Source of the DNA: Phragmites australis
Lineage: Eukaryota > Streptophyta > Magnoliopsida > Poales > Poaceae
Direction: 5' to 3'
Assembly: GCF_958298935.1 (NCBI RefSeq)
Contig: NC_084922.1
Span: 14,572,501-14,636,500, forward strand
DNA: 64,000 nt
Each line of letters opens with the position of its first letter. Position 1 is the stretch's first letter. Shown one piece after another: positions 43,895-56,249 of the stretch. The notes under the pieces are model-generated. The model saw nothing but the letters and a program-made list of their open reading frames with translations, did no database searches and had not been told where the DNA came from. The translations under genes and the position numbers were made by a program.

Positions 43895-44414
43895 GATGTG
43901 AAAGATAGAATTACCAGCCCCGATCAGATGTGCACCTGCTTCAACAATGGCGAATAAGGAAGTGGCGATGTGTAATATAGAAGTTGTAAGCATTGTCGAG
44001 TGATATGTGATCAATCATTCGCTTCCCTCCACTGCAGTGAACATTTACTCTGTAAATAAATCTTTTGTTCCATTGCAGTTTGACACTCATGCTGAAGCGT
44101 ATCTAAGCTTATAACGCTATGACCTCAATATATTATTACCATCACAAATTATCCGTCAACAATCCTATTATTGAATGTTACAGCTAAAAAGGAAATAATA
44201 ACATTACAGCAATGCCAAGATATCTTAGCAACATTCCAATATTTCCCTAAGAACTGTGTATATAGCCATGACCTTTTGTCCGTATAGTGTAGAGAAGCCA
44301 AAGAGCATACCACCAAAACTGTCCAAATCTTATGCTTTCTTCCTCCCATTTTTGTATCAAGTGATCATACAAATTGAACAGATGTGTCGCTTTGACATGT
44401 TGAGGACTTGCGGA

Positions 44415-47400
44415 TTAAGAGAGGCCACCAGCTGCCTCAGTGGATTCTTCCTGGTCCCCGAAGATACGTGTGCGGAAGTCAGTGACCATGAGGGGAAGGC
44501 CCTCGTGTAGAGGAACCTTGGGCTCCCAGCCAAGGAGCTCTTTGGCGCGAGTGATGTCGGGCTTGCGCTTGTGTGGATCATCTGCAGTGTTTGGACGGAA
44601 CTCAATGTGTGCTTCTGGGTCAATGGTGTCCTGGACCACCTTAGCCAGCTCCAGCATGGTGAACTCGCCGGGATTACCCAGGTTAAATGGTCCAATGTGC
44701 TCCCCTTCCATCAGCTTCATCAGCCCTTCCACCTGCGAAAAGTATCACATCAGTATAGGATGCAGAAGTATATCACCCACATAATCAGTGAAATTAGACA
44801 GTAGAACTATGACATATCCTCATCGTCAACCACGGTTTGTCTTAGCGAGAAACCACTAACATACTGATCTTCAGCAGATCACAAATATGCAATCCATCTC
44901 AGAGCAACAAGCATGGGGCATACAGCATATGAATCATTTCAAGGATGCTATTAACATGTGAGATGCCAACATTGTGCAGATAGTTCTCTTGTATGCTGAA
45001 GAGTCTATGCAAATAAGTTAGGCCACTAATATGACATAAAAGTGTAAATGACAGGACTCAAGGAATTTTGGTTGACAGATTTGTTCAAATGTTTCTTTTA
45101 GGATGATAGAGGGACCCACCAAATCAGAGACATATTGAAAGCTCCTAGTCTGCTTGCCATCACCATATACAGTCAAAGGCTCCTTCCTCAGTGCCTGAAT
45201 ACCCATAATTGCATGAGAAGCATTTCAGTATCAAACAAAAATAAACTGCATATACATTAAGGTTCCAAAAGAGGAGGCTGCAACTAGTGGCTACCTGAGC
45301 AACAAAATTGCTGACAACACGGCCATCATCAATGCACATGCGAGGACCATATGTGTTAAAGATCCGGGCAATCCTTACCTAAGTACAACACAAATTACCA
45401 TGGTTATACTATCACCCACAAAAATTAATCCGAATTCTGTTGATCTCAAGCATTTGAATAGCACAAAAACCTCAAGGTTGGCACCACGATGGTAGTCCAT
45501 GGTTAATGTTTCAGCTGTGCGCTTGCCTTCATCATAGCAGCTCCGGACACCTATCAGTAAAAGAAATATTTGCATTAGAAAATGCCTTTGTAAACAAGGG
45601 AAACCTAGAATACATAAAATCAAACAGTATGTAAAGAAATACAAAAGGGGCTGTTATGAGGACAGGATCAGTTGTTCCTGTCAAGATCAACAAAATTGTC
45701 GGCGCTTCTCTTCTGTTGCTTGATTCCTCTCATGATTATTGGTTGCACTAGTTTGGCTAAACTAAGCTGACCTAGTGTGGTTTTGTCCTATTCTTCCTTC
45801 ATTAGGGAGGGATCCACCTAGCAGCCATCCCACTTGGAACTAATTCTACCAACCAAAAGTGTCCACTTCCACAAGAAAGATACAAAGCATGGATGCCAAC
45901 CACATTACGATTCCACAACCACAACTCCCAGAATTTTCAATTCCAACCAGACACCTCTTTGCTCAACAGTTCATAGAGGCAGTAGCTTCACAACCAATGT
46001 GCAAATAGTAGTGGCATCTATTAATGGCTTATTTGGAGATTTTTCTGCTGAAGAAAAGGTAATCTTTTTTAAAAAAAAGATACATAAATCTTTTGAATCA
46101 AAACATAGCTTTTATGTTTTCTATAGTACACTAAGTGTTCATGATTGAATGACAAGAAATTAATGCCAGCAATGAGGATATTCCTGTACTACTCTCACAT
46201 GATCAACTCAATCGATCTGTTTGAATGAATTGTTGCATCAAGAAATTAGCAAAACAGAATATTGCGAGGAAGAATTGTTACCAATGGGATTGACATTGCC
46301 CCAATAAGTCTCCACCTGAGGGTGCTGGAGGGGATCACCATAGACCTCACTGGTGCTTGTGAGTAGGAACCTTGCCCCAATCCTCTTGGCCAATCCAAGC
46401 ATGTTCAGCGTCCCAACCACATTTGTCTTGTGCCATCTCAAAAGTTAAGGTTCACAATAACATATTGAAAAGATACAGCAAGCATTAGCATATCAAACGG
46501 CTTCCTTCTTTGACGTTTTGACTATTTGAGGTCCTGGTTTGGTACCTAGGAACTTAGGCTTGAACTCAACTAAGCATTAGCACTAGAAGTTAGAAAAGAA
46601 GACATATGGAAATGAAGTTAAGTGATAGATACACAAACATTGATTAGAAAGAAATGGGCAGCGATCTGGGCGTACGATTTTTGCAACTACAATCCAAACT
46701 TTGTCAAAGTTGAGAAAAATATATAGCTCAACTAGGTCCGAACGCAGCTTTGACCTTTACTCCTATTACACGTTAGCACGGGGCGCACTTGGAGCCCCCA
46801 AGCCCCCCTTTTTGGGCATGGAAGACGAAGAGAGGAGGAAGAAGAGCCCTACTTGGTGGCCTGATCTGCTACTGCACGTTAGAACAACATGAAGCAAACA
46901 TTTTTATCAAAACAGATCACCAGATCCAAAGAGCTTCCACTTGAGCAATCCAACTAAGGTCATGTTTGGTTAGGCTAAGATTTTCTTAGCTTTAGGCTAA
47001 GGTTTTGTTAGCTTTTGGCTGAAAAGTTATTTTTTAGCTTCTGGTTTCTAACTATTAGCCTTTTGCTATTGGCTTTTGCTCAAAATTTTAGTTTCTCAAT
47101 ATACCAAAAAATTAGAAAAGCTATCTCAATCAGTTTCTTAGCTTTTAATTTATTTTCTCAAAAACTAGCTTTTCTGAAAGCAGCTCAACCGCTAGACTAT
47201 TTGGTTCCACATCTGGCAGAAAAACCGAAGACAGAATAAGCCGAACCAAACTCACTCTAAAGCATTTTGTAGGTAAGAAAATAAACACTGATTTAAAGAT
47301 GACGGAAAGTAATAAACACATTTCCAACCAAATATCAACAGTATCCACGCAACATTCTATTGTTATTCATCATCTAATTGAAAACGTAGCGTTCCGGTCC

Positions 47401-48179
47401 AAAAAAACAATCGAATCCACGAAATTCATCCTGAACAATCAAAATTCAACAAAAAGAGAGAGTCAAATCAAGCACCTTAGCAAAAGCAGTGGAACCACAA
47501 TCATCAATCAACCAACTACAAAAAGGAAGGGGTGAAAAGAAAAGGCAAACTTGGTGGAGAATTCAGATTCAAAGCAACTGAGCAAGGATATGATGGTCTT
47601 GATGGGGTTGTACTTGTAGTGCACGGGACTGGCGGGGCAGGCGAGGTGGTAGATCTGGTCGACCTCGAGCAGTATGGGTTCGACGACGTCGTGCCGGATC
47701 ACCTCGAACCTGGGGTTTCGGAGGTGGTGCGCGATGTTGCCCTTGCGCCCCGTGAAGAAGTTGTCCACCACGATCACGCTGTCGCCGCGCTCCACCAGCC
47801 GGTCCACCAGGTGGCTCCCCACGAACCCGGCGCCGCCCGTCACGAGCACGCGCAGCGCGCGCCGCCGCAGCCCCAGGGGCACCTTGCCGCCGACGGACGC
47901 GCCAAACGACGGGTGCCCGGCCCCGGCGACGGCGAGGTGGTTGAAGCCGGTGGTGGACGCGGCGGGGTAGGACGGTGATGAGGTGGAGGGGGAGAAGGTA
48001 AAGAGGGCGGCGGCGAAGAGCATGCCGGCGAGGGCGAAGAGGGGGCGGTGCTCGGCGGCGGCGTAGCGGGCGGCGCGGGAGAGCCAGGAGAGCGGCTTGG
48101 AGGGCTTAGGGGAGTACTCTCCTCCGTCGGAGGCGGGGCCAGGGGCCGCCCCGCCGCGGTACGTCAGCTCCGACGCCAT
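44415..48179 (-). CDS. UXS: UDP-glucuronic acid decarboxylase, membrane type (UDP-xylose synthase), six exons
   Basis: Exons on the minus strand are 48179-47592, 46429-46282, 45550-45471, 45378-45295, 45194-45120 and 44732-44415. They give 430 residues. The enzyme converts UDP-glucuronate to UDP-xylose with NAD for xylan and glycoprotein synthesis. It has a short cytosolic N-terminus, one membrane anchor near residues 46-62 ([15 protein letters not shown]) and a lumenal short-chain dehydrogenase domain. That domain has [10 protein letters not shown] (NAD loop), the conserved Ser in [11 protein letters not shown], and the catalytic YDEGK. This is the Golgi-anchored type II form. Introns 2-5 are GT-AG; intron 1 is AT-AC (U12-like). 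A TATA-like box lies near 48281-48287. All key residues are present, so it is probably functional. It ends about 520 bp from the MAGL-like gene, tail to tail. Confidence 0.92.
46430..47591 (-). other. U12-type (AT-AC) intron of the UXS gene
   Basis: On the minus strand the intron starts ATATCCTTG, the U12 donor consensus ATATCCTT, and ends GGCAC. The branch-like motif CCTTAAC (46444-46450) lies about 14 bases before the 3' end, in the expected 10-20 range. The exons join in frame as KTI|KTNVVG. No GT-AG alternative gives a correct frame with the conserved residues. Confidence 0.85.
46958..47257. mobile_element. Tourist-like MITE in UXS intron 1
   Basis: 300 bp with termini GGTCATGTTTGGTTAGG and inverted GAGTGAGTTTGGTTCGG. 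TAA duplications flank it (46955-46957 and 47258-47260). AT-rich, no ORF. It lies inside the AT-AC intron and does not touch its splice signals. Confidence 0.65.
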
Positions 48180-48239
48180 CTCCGGCGAAGGGCCTGGATG
48201 TATAAATTTCGGCTCGGGCTTCTGAGAATCTAGGGATCT

Positions 48240-49320
48240 GTCTGTAAATATGGAGGAGCCAGCAACAAAGAAGGGTTTGGTTTATATGCCGCGGGAGCTC
48301 AAGGGAGTTGTGCTTTAAAGTGATCTCTGGACGTCCGCTTGATGAATGGACGGTAGAGATGGTAGATTTGCCGGTGCTGCAAGGCGCCTTGTGAACCTTC
48401 TTCACAACCTCCGCCACTTGTTCCGCACGACCTCACCTAAACTGAAAGAGAGTTTCAACTCTCAACAGAGTTCTAAAAACCCAACTGGGTTTTAACAAAG
48501 TTTCCGGTAAGCGTCAAAGAAGCTTAAAAAATACAGCTAGATTCAACCAAATTTCAGCCAAGTATCAACAGAATCTCAACGAATCAAACAGATTTCAAAC
48601 AAATTCCTTCACCCGCAACAGAATCTTAATGAGGAAGTAGATAGTGCCGACTGTTGAGCCACTTCTCTTTTTAAAGAAAAAAGAAAAACAAATTCACTTC
48701 ACCCACAATATTGTAGATCTTTATGTGCATTTGCAACTCTATTGCATTCATCCTCCAGTGATAAGGAAACTCACACATATTAATCACCATGTATCTTTCC
48801 AAGTAGTGGAACCTCATTAAAAAAGATTTGTGTGTGTATGAGTAGCCGTGCCAAGACCATGCATGACATTATAGCTTTGATGAATTTTTTTCGCCTTATA
48901 CGACCAATATGCACTACGCCCATGATGATCATCAAGATGAGAGTTTTAAGTGCATGTTTGGTTACTGCACTCTAGCTTCGCCCTGGGCAGTATCTTGCCA
49001 CACTTTGACTTTGAACAAGTTACGCAATCGTTTGATTCATCCAATTGATTTTTTTTGCCATCGCCAAGAAGTGAATTCGCTTATTTGCCACTTTAATCCA
49101 TAGTCATAGGCTCATATAGTCTAATATTTTCTTGACATAAGTGACATCATAATTAAAAAATTAATCTTTTAAGTGACAAATTATCAATTTATTCAGCTAC
49201 ACCTGTGATATATCTTTTTTTTCTGCTAGCTTGGTCATATGTGTGGTTGGCTCAACAAAGTAGGTCAAGATTCTTCTGAGGGAGCCAAAAGTGTAACAAC
49301 AAAAAAAAACATTGATCACC
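48240..49320. other. Upstream region of UXS, no gene seen
   Basis: A short promoter-like stretch with TATATAA-type sequence near 48281-48287, then AT-rich DNA without recognised genes. 48440-48600 has repeated CAACTCTCAACAGAG-like motifs. Confidence 0.4.
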
Positions 49321-49329
49321 GAGCCTTTG

Positions 49330-50540
49330 GCAAAATTGACAAGAAAATGTGAGATTTTTTTAATAATATTAATTTATAGGAAATTACAAAATTAATATTT
49401 GTTTTTAAAAAGTTGGCAAAACAGTACGGAGTAGGTACAAGAGTGCAAGTTGCAAAGGGAAAATTGTCTTCGTCAAAGATAACATGACAAGAGATAATTA
49501 CTCGGTTGGTGGAGAGATCTAAGTAATGGTAGCCTTTGTGGTAAGGAGGATACCCCAAGAGGACGTACTCGGCTAAGCGAGGAGCTAACTTATGAGAGGC
49601 AGTAGCGGAGAGGTTTGGGTAGCAACGGCTACCAAACACACATAAATAAGTGTATGTGGGGTGTGTGCCATAGAGAGTGTAGTGAGGTGTGTTGAAGCAT
49701 AAGGGTTTTGTGGGATGGATATTGAGAAAATAGGTGGCAGTATGAAGGGATTCTACCCAATACTAAGGGGGCATATGTGCTTGAAACAGAAGGGAGCGAA
49801 CGATGTCATTTGTGGAACGGATTACTCATTCTGCTTCGCCATTTTGTGGAGATGTGTGAGGGCAAGAGAGTCGAAGATGAATTCCTTATGCTAGGAAGAA
49901 GGATCGAGCAGCATTGTTGTCAAACTCCTTGCCATTGTCACATTGGATGTTCTGAACAATTGTGCTGAATTGAGCCGATACATAAGCACAAAAATGAGTG
50001 AGTGTATTATGTGTCATATTTCTGTTTTTAGGGAATATCTAGAGAAAATGACTGAAATCATCCAAGATGATAAGGTAGTTTTTATAACCAAGAACGTTGA
50101 GCACGGGTGATGTCCATAATTCGCAATGCAACAGGGCAAATAGCTTATTTGTTTGTGAGTTTGAGGAATCAAAGGGCAGTCTTACATGATGAAACAATTG
50201 ACATGCATGGCAAAGGGTAGAGGCATTATCATTAATACATGAATTTCCTAAAAGAGGAGCAATCTGACGCAAAGCTTGATGGCCCATATGACCTAGACGT
50301 TGATGCCGTATCATGGAGGATGAAGTGGTTGTTGAGAGAGCATGAATCCTTTGTGGAAGGTGGTGCTATCGAAGAGGATAAAGGGGGACGATACTATTGC
50401 ACCTGAGAATCACCCTCTCAGTGCGCAGATCCTTTACAGAAAGGCCAAAGGATTCAAATTCAATAGAACACTGATTGTCAGTGGTAAATTGATGAACCAA
50501 CACAAGATTTTTTAATAATGCATGGAGGGATGAGGACATT

Positions 50541-50578
<38 letters not shown>

Positions 50579-51772
50579 TGTGTAGAAACTTGTGTAAAGC
50601 CATGACCTGTGATGGGGTGAAGGGAGCCATCACTGATAATGACTCACTGTGAAGAATTAGAAATGGGTTGGAAAGATGTTAAGGTACTTGGGTCAGAGGT
50701 GAGATGGGCAGAAGTGCCGGAATCCATGTACCACTCTGTGCTAGGTTGCTAGAGTGACATGGTGTTCATTGCATTGATCAGCGTTGCTTGGTCCCAGGTA
50801 GGAGTTGCCGGATGCACTATAGGAGTATCCATAGCATTGACAAGTGCTCTAGGGCAGGGGCTGAGGATGTCGAGGCGCGCCGCTGGTGGCATGGTGTCTA
50901 TACCGGGCCACATCTGGAATGTCCTAGTCCAAGGGTTGAAGAATGGCAGCGGCATGGATGGAGTCAAGGCAGAGCCATTGGAATTGTTGTCATAAGAGTT
51001 GCCCTTGAACTTGTTGCGGTAGTTCTTACTGCGGTGGCCTGTGGACGTGTTGGAGCGTGCGTTTCCCGTTGAAGGCTTGGAGTTGTTGGTGCCGGAGTAG
51101 AGCACGGTGGCTAGGGATGATGAATCATTGACGAAGCTGGCCTCTTCTAACTGGAGCAGTGACCGTGTCTCGAGGAAGGATGACAGCGGTGATTGGCTAG
51201 ATATGATGCTCCAAATGGTTAAGAACTTTTCATTAAGGCCTCAAAGAATTGTTAGCACAAGGGTGCCGTCGAAGATCACCAAGGGAGTCAGCAAAGGATT
51301 TTTAGTTTCTAACAATAGGCCATCATGGACATGTCACCTTGCGCAATGTTGCGAAACTCGGCGTCGAGGTACAGGACCTGGGTGGTTTTGTTGTTGCGGA
51401 AGAGACCTTCAACATTGGTCCAAAGGATGTAGGCGCTGGCGCCGGGAGTGAGCACAATGTTGAGTATCTCTTCAGAGATTGTGGCATAGATCCAAGAAAT
51501 GACCGAGAGATCGTTGACATCCCAGTCGTCATCGTTGGTGGGTTTGTCAGCGAGCTAGACATGTTTGGTGAGAGAAAGATGACCAAGGAATACTAAGAAA
51601 AGCTCACGCCATTTGGTGTAATTTGGCGGAGTGAGGACAAGAACAAATGGGATGTAGGACTTGATGTTGGAGACACTCAAAGAGATGGCGGAAGGATTTG
51701 GTGGGGGTCGTGCATTGTTGGCCATGGCAGACAGAGAGGCGGTGAGCAAAGGAGAGAGAAGGATCGAAATTT
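49330..51772 (-). pseudogene. Ty1-copia gag-pol relic
   Basis: Minus-strand frames starting near 51724 read a Gag start MANNARPPPNPSAISLSVSN, then KSYIPF and VLYLDAEFRNIAQGD with frame breaks. At 50039-50314 the GAG-pre-integrase and integrase start appear as RHQRLGHMGHQALRQ, CHACQLFHHVRLPF and FALLHCELWTSPVLNV. At 49316-49639 comes the post-integrase motif GSRCYPNLSATASHKLAPR and YVLLGYPPYHKGY with LDLSTNRVIISCHVIFDE. Many stops and frameshifts are present, and RT and RNase H are missing. A GA microsatellite lies at about 50547-50571. The element is oriented like the fragment at 16290-17779 but is a different family. Confidence 0.8.
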
Positions 51773-51785
51773 CGGATGATACTAA

Positions 51786-52025
51786 GAAAGCATGTTTACA
51801 GGAGAGGAATGCATGCAATGATGATTTTCCATTGATGCCAGTCCATATTTGTAGTGTACATAGGAGGGATTATAGGATACAACCAAAGACTAATTACAGA
51901 TGAGGTAATCAAGGAAAGTATAAACTATCCTTATCTAATACAATCAATAGGATCTGGTCCTATCGGGTGATTACAGCATAATTGCCAAATCCGCTACAGT
52001 GCTTATCTGACAATGTATTCCAACA
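51786..52025 (-). repeat. Probable 5' LTR of the copia relic
   Basis: On the minus strand it starts TGTTGGAATACATTG, a very common copia LTR start, and ends before a primer-site-like TTAGTATCATCCG (51773-51785). That is a decayed match to the TGGTATCAGAGC site. About 240 bp. No 3' LTR is present. Confidence 0.6.
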
Positions 52026-52126
52026 CTAAATTAACATCACTCTTATTTCAAGCTATTTCAATGCATCTACGACAAGAATCACAAAGAAAAATAGTAGGAC
52101 AACACATGATCACATCCATGATCATC

Positions 52127-53400
52127 TCAACAATCCTTGGCGTTTCCCATGGGGTTGTCGTTGAACCGGTTGATCCTGAAGTGGTCGAGCTCCACGTCGG
52201 CCTCGACCATAGTCCTCGCCTCGCAGTCGATGGCCATCTCCGCCAGGATCATGCCCACCGTCGGACCCATCTTGAACCCATGCCCGGAGAACCCAGCCCC
52301 TACCACCACGTCCTCCCCAAACTCCCTACCCAGGAAGTCGATCATGAAGTCCTTATCCGGCGTCATGGAGTACATGCACGATTGCCAGAGGACCAGCCCA
52401 CTGGTGGTCTTCACGTGGTCGGGCAAGAACTACTCGCGGGGACACCTGATCGGCGACGTTGCCATCGCTGGAGACCCAGTCATGGCTGTCTGGGTCGCAC
52501 GACGGCCCTCCATCGTAGTTGCCTTGATCAGGCCTGGGAGCTCCAGCGACAGCATGTGAAGCGGCTGGATGGGGAGCTCCATGTCAGCAACGGACCTGAC
52601 CAGCCTAATCATCCAGGCTCCCATCATCACCACACACTTGGTGCGGTGGAACTCCTCCCCCGTGCTAGTCTTCACCATGATGCCACCCTCCGGCCCAAAA
52701 ACCTAAGGTTTCCTCTGCAAGTTCATGATGTCGATGACCTCCGTGTTGTCCTTGACCACGGCGCCCTTCTTGACGGCGAGCGCCTAGAACAGTGGAACAT
52801 GGTCACTGCCTTGATCGCGTCAGCACACCTGCCGTGCTTGCTTACTGCGGTCACCTTGAAAGAAAGCGCGAAGAAGAGAAGAAATCCCACTCACCAATGT
52901 GGTCGAGTATGCTCTGCATTTAACGTTTCAGAGGCGCAACATTATTGCCCAACAATAGCGTCGGTTTACAACTGAGTCATGGCTGAGCATGTTACAACGA
53001 TCGCCGCTTCTTGGCAGCAATACAAGGAGAAAGACTTGGTGAATTAGTTACAAGACGAGGTCAAATATCTGCTTTAACACACCCACCCGTCCGGGACTAA
53101 AACACACACCCCCACCTCGCAGTCAGGTCCACCTCATCTGTGCCAGTGTTCCTGAAGGTGGAGAGGAGTGCGGTGTTTCCACATGGGCCCATGGAGAGCT
53201 GCGGCACCAAGATGAGCACAAGGCAGCCAGAGTCGGCCTCGGCATCCGCCCAGAGGTGACGAGCGCGGCGTACCATAATGGGTAGTGCGCCTTTGGGTAG
53301 GCATTGCGGATGGTGCGTGACTCGCCGTGCGAGTAGCCAAGATGATGGAGCAGGTCGAAGCGCTCCAGGAGCAGGGCACGCGCATTGCGCAGGCGCATCT
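52127..53400 (-). pseudogene. Sarcosine/pipecolate oxidase-like FAD protein, broken
   Basis: The N-terminal part (53123-53398) reads RNARALLLERFDLLHHLGYSHGESRTIR, the FAD-binding start of plant sarcosine oxidase-like proteins, but without the upstream GxGxxG. A frameshift follows within HYPLW. The middle has GAVVKDN..EVIDI and FGPEGGIMVKTSTGEEF with a TAG before it. The C-terminal part (52127-52426) has SCMYSMTPDKDFMIDF, then EDVVVGAGFSGHGFKMGPTVG and ends GNAKDC. At least three frame breaks occur. Loss of the start and the frames makes a functional product unlikely. Confidence 0.8.
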
Positions 53401-53496
53401 ACCCATGATTTATAGGTGAGCTTGTGATTTGGTAAGCACGTGCGACGTTGTCAAATTGTAATTTGCAGGTAATGCTCTTAGAAATTGCTATAGCTA

Positions 53497-53830
53497 GGGC
53501 CGGCAATGGGGCGAGCCAGGTCGGGTCCCCGCAAGTTTTACACCCAGCGGGGGTGGGGTGAGGCTAGGTTTTCGCCCGCAGGGGTCGCAGGTCAGGACCC
53601 CGATTGCGGGTCGGGTCAGGGGTGGGGGCTGATTTTCGCCCGCGGGCCTCAGCAAGCACCTGACTCCTGGCTGCCGTCGCTCGTCCACCTCCCGTATGCC
53701 AGCCCCTCACCGCCTGCCCACGCCTGCCTACCTCCCAGCCACCGTCGGCTGCCCTACCTCCGCCTGCACCTGCTGCCTCCCAGTCGCGCCGCGTCTGCCG
53801 CCCTCTTCATTTACTATATACGTACGTCAT
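53497..53830. repeat. GC-rich repeat of unknown class
   Basis: A GC-rich stretch starting GGGCCGGCAATGGGGCG, with repeats of CGGGTCGGGTC and TTTTCGCCCGC. Motifs of this kind occur widely in grass genomes (recalled, not checked). The 113-codon frame at 53506-53847 is a low-complexity translation of it and is rejected. Confidence 0.4.
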
Positions 53831-53849
53831 TATCTGATGACTTATGAGA

Positions 53850-56240
53850 AAAATAAATAGAGGCGGGTCACTTTTATCTTTTTACCTAGCCACCGCCGGC
53901 AACTAGTGATTGGTGATTACCTTTACAAACGAAAATAATTTTAAGGTCCCAATCGTGCTTTATGGAATGTGCCAAGCGTAGTGATATTTTACTATGCTCC
54001 TGGAGTCCTTGTGATTGGTGAAACTTCAACTTTGACTATCTTACCTATCTATGGGAATGGTACGTATAGTTGTCTAAAAAAACTTTACAATGCTGCAATG
54101 ACATTGTCTCAATTACAAGTAAAAGAAGCACGTGTGCACCACCACACAGTACACGATATACTCATACACACGCGAGTACACATACACATCGAAGTTTAGA
54201 CACCATCTTGTCCTAAAACATTTAGGTATATATGTAACCATCTCATGGCCATATGATGTATGAGTTCGTAAGTTATACATTGCTCTTGTGTTGTGTTCCA
54301 CTATCCTGACATGACCTTACTCGCTCATTTGAGTCACTAAACACATCTCTCGTGCATGCATATGCATCAATTGATGCACTGCAGCCAACGTGGCAGATTC
54401 ACCATACCAAATTCAACACATACCTACACAAATTCCATGATCAAGGAGTGATCCAATATTCCAATGCAAGATAGGCTGTTTGTATACGAACAAATAACAC
54501 CTAGTAACAACATTACAAAGTTGGAATCAGCGTAATTACAAGGCACCGAGCTTTTATCCATAAGCTGGCTAGATGAATCAGATAGGACATGGCCAAATTA
54601 TAATCAAAATTGCACTGGCTAGATCAACGAGGTCAAGTTCTACCAAGATGGCAGAATCACATGGTTGCACCGTTCATGCATGTGCGGCAGCGTCACTACT
54701 CTTACGTGCTTAGGGGCGTGTATTTCTTATGAGAAGACCAAACTTAACCTTATTTTCCTGAAATATTCATGCTTAGAGGCGTGTATTGTAGTGTATATTT
54801 TACTTCATGTGTCCCTTCTTAATTCCTATTTTTGTTGTATTCTTTACCTATTTTGCCATAGTGTACTCGCACATGGTAGTGCAAAGCCCAAATTTTAATT
54901 CATGCGTCTCTTCTGTTTTGTTGTATTCTTTTCTCATGCTGCAGGGGTATTACCTATCTCACTTGTGTACCCTGTTGGCTGTAGCATCGTTTAGAATGAG
55001 CGAAATAGCTGACCTGCTTTCCAAAGTAAGAGGCCCAAATCAGTTCATCTCTTACCCCACCACAATTGTTCAGCATCCAGTTGAAGAGCCAGAAACACTT
55101 GTACAAAAGGCGAAGTAGCCACGAGAATGCAGAAATTCAAAAGGAGAATAGTACAAACAATTGGCATACACATTAATTCGCATCAAAAAGAGAATAGTAC
55201 AAACAATTCGCATACACTCATACGAATGGCAGTTTTGACCACAACATCTAACTGATGTTGAAAACCCCCAATTCACAATGATATACTGGAATGGAAAAAC
55301 GCCAAACCAGCAGTCACAGCACGACAGCAAGGGTACCAACGATCAAGAACTTGGAATGTGCTTCGCGCATACATAATTGTTCAGGAACATCCTCAGAAAA
55401 TGTAAACGCATAGAAACTACAGACAGTAGGGAAATAACTGTACATGTCCCGCTACATCAGTAACTAGTCGGGCTGCTTTATCAGTGCATACTGCAACAAA
55501 GAAGCACGGAATTTGATCTCAAGAACTGCCGCTGGTAGCATAGATGCATTACCCACATATTGTAACTCTTCACCTCAAGGGATCCAACATCCTCACATCA
55601 TGCTTCTTGCGCCTGCAGCGGTGATGGCTCTTCTGCTCCCCAAAATTACTGTCACCAACGATTTTCATTTTCTTCATATCTGCATATGCATATGACAAAA
55701 AAGAACAGTGGTCAGCACAGCTTCTAGGAGGATACAGATAAAAGACATGCATTGGAACAGGAACATCATCCAAAACCATTTTCAATACAAGTAGCTGAAG
55801 GAACCAATACCAGGGCCTTTGCAAAAGGACAAGTGAAAATTCCACTTTGGCAGTAGGGTCGACAGATTTCCAAAAACATCCTAAATTCTAATCTAGCAAT
55901 ACCAATATTGCTTGCATATCCATTACAGAATGTCGCTATTCAAACACGGCATCACAAATATTTAGTGCAACTACATCATTTTAGGAAAGAATATTTTACA
56001 TGACCCAACAGACTCCACATGCCGAGAGTGATGACCAATGATGAGCAGAGGTCTGATTCGCAGATTCCGTTAAAACAACAGACCTAATTAGGATGCAGGT
56101 TTTCCTATTCTTTTCTGTTCGTATATATTCAGTTTCCGATGTGTCATAGAAACCAAAATGGTACAACAAAAAAATTTCTTCAAATCAGAATCAAATATCT
56201 CCAAAAATGTCCAGTAGCACAAAGACAAATAACTAGAATA
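53850..56240. other. Intergenic stretch with no clear gene
   Basis: AT-rich, without recognised coding domains. A 35-base sequence, GAGAATAGTACAAACAATT plus CGCATACAC, is present twice at 55139 and 55191. A short exon-like frame lies at 55570-55679. Confidence 0.4.
55570..55679 (-). CDS. Possible terminal exon of an unknown gene
   Basis: On the minus strand a polypyrimidine-poor but usable acceptor TGCAG (55680-55684) opens a basic frame. It reads MKKMKIVGDSNFGEQKSHHR then RRKKHDVRMLDPLR and ends in TGA at 55570. No upstream exon was recognised. The basic end is unlike its AT-rich flanks, but chance cannot be excluded. It could be a captured or degraded exon. Confidence 0.25.
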
Positions 56241-56249
56241 TTCGGTAAC

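Noticed and set aside
47532..48233. Plus-strand frames opposite UXS exon 1
   Set aside because: They are shadows of the GC-rich UXS exon, which is clearly coding on the minus strand.
53506..53847. 113-codon frame reading MGRARSGPRKF
   Set aside because: It lies in a GC-rich repeat and has no protein-like features.
54807..55118. 103-codon plus frame with a possible exon after CTGCAG
   Set aside because: An acceptor-like site exists, but the protein has no recognised family and no donor or second exon was found.
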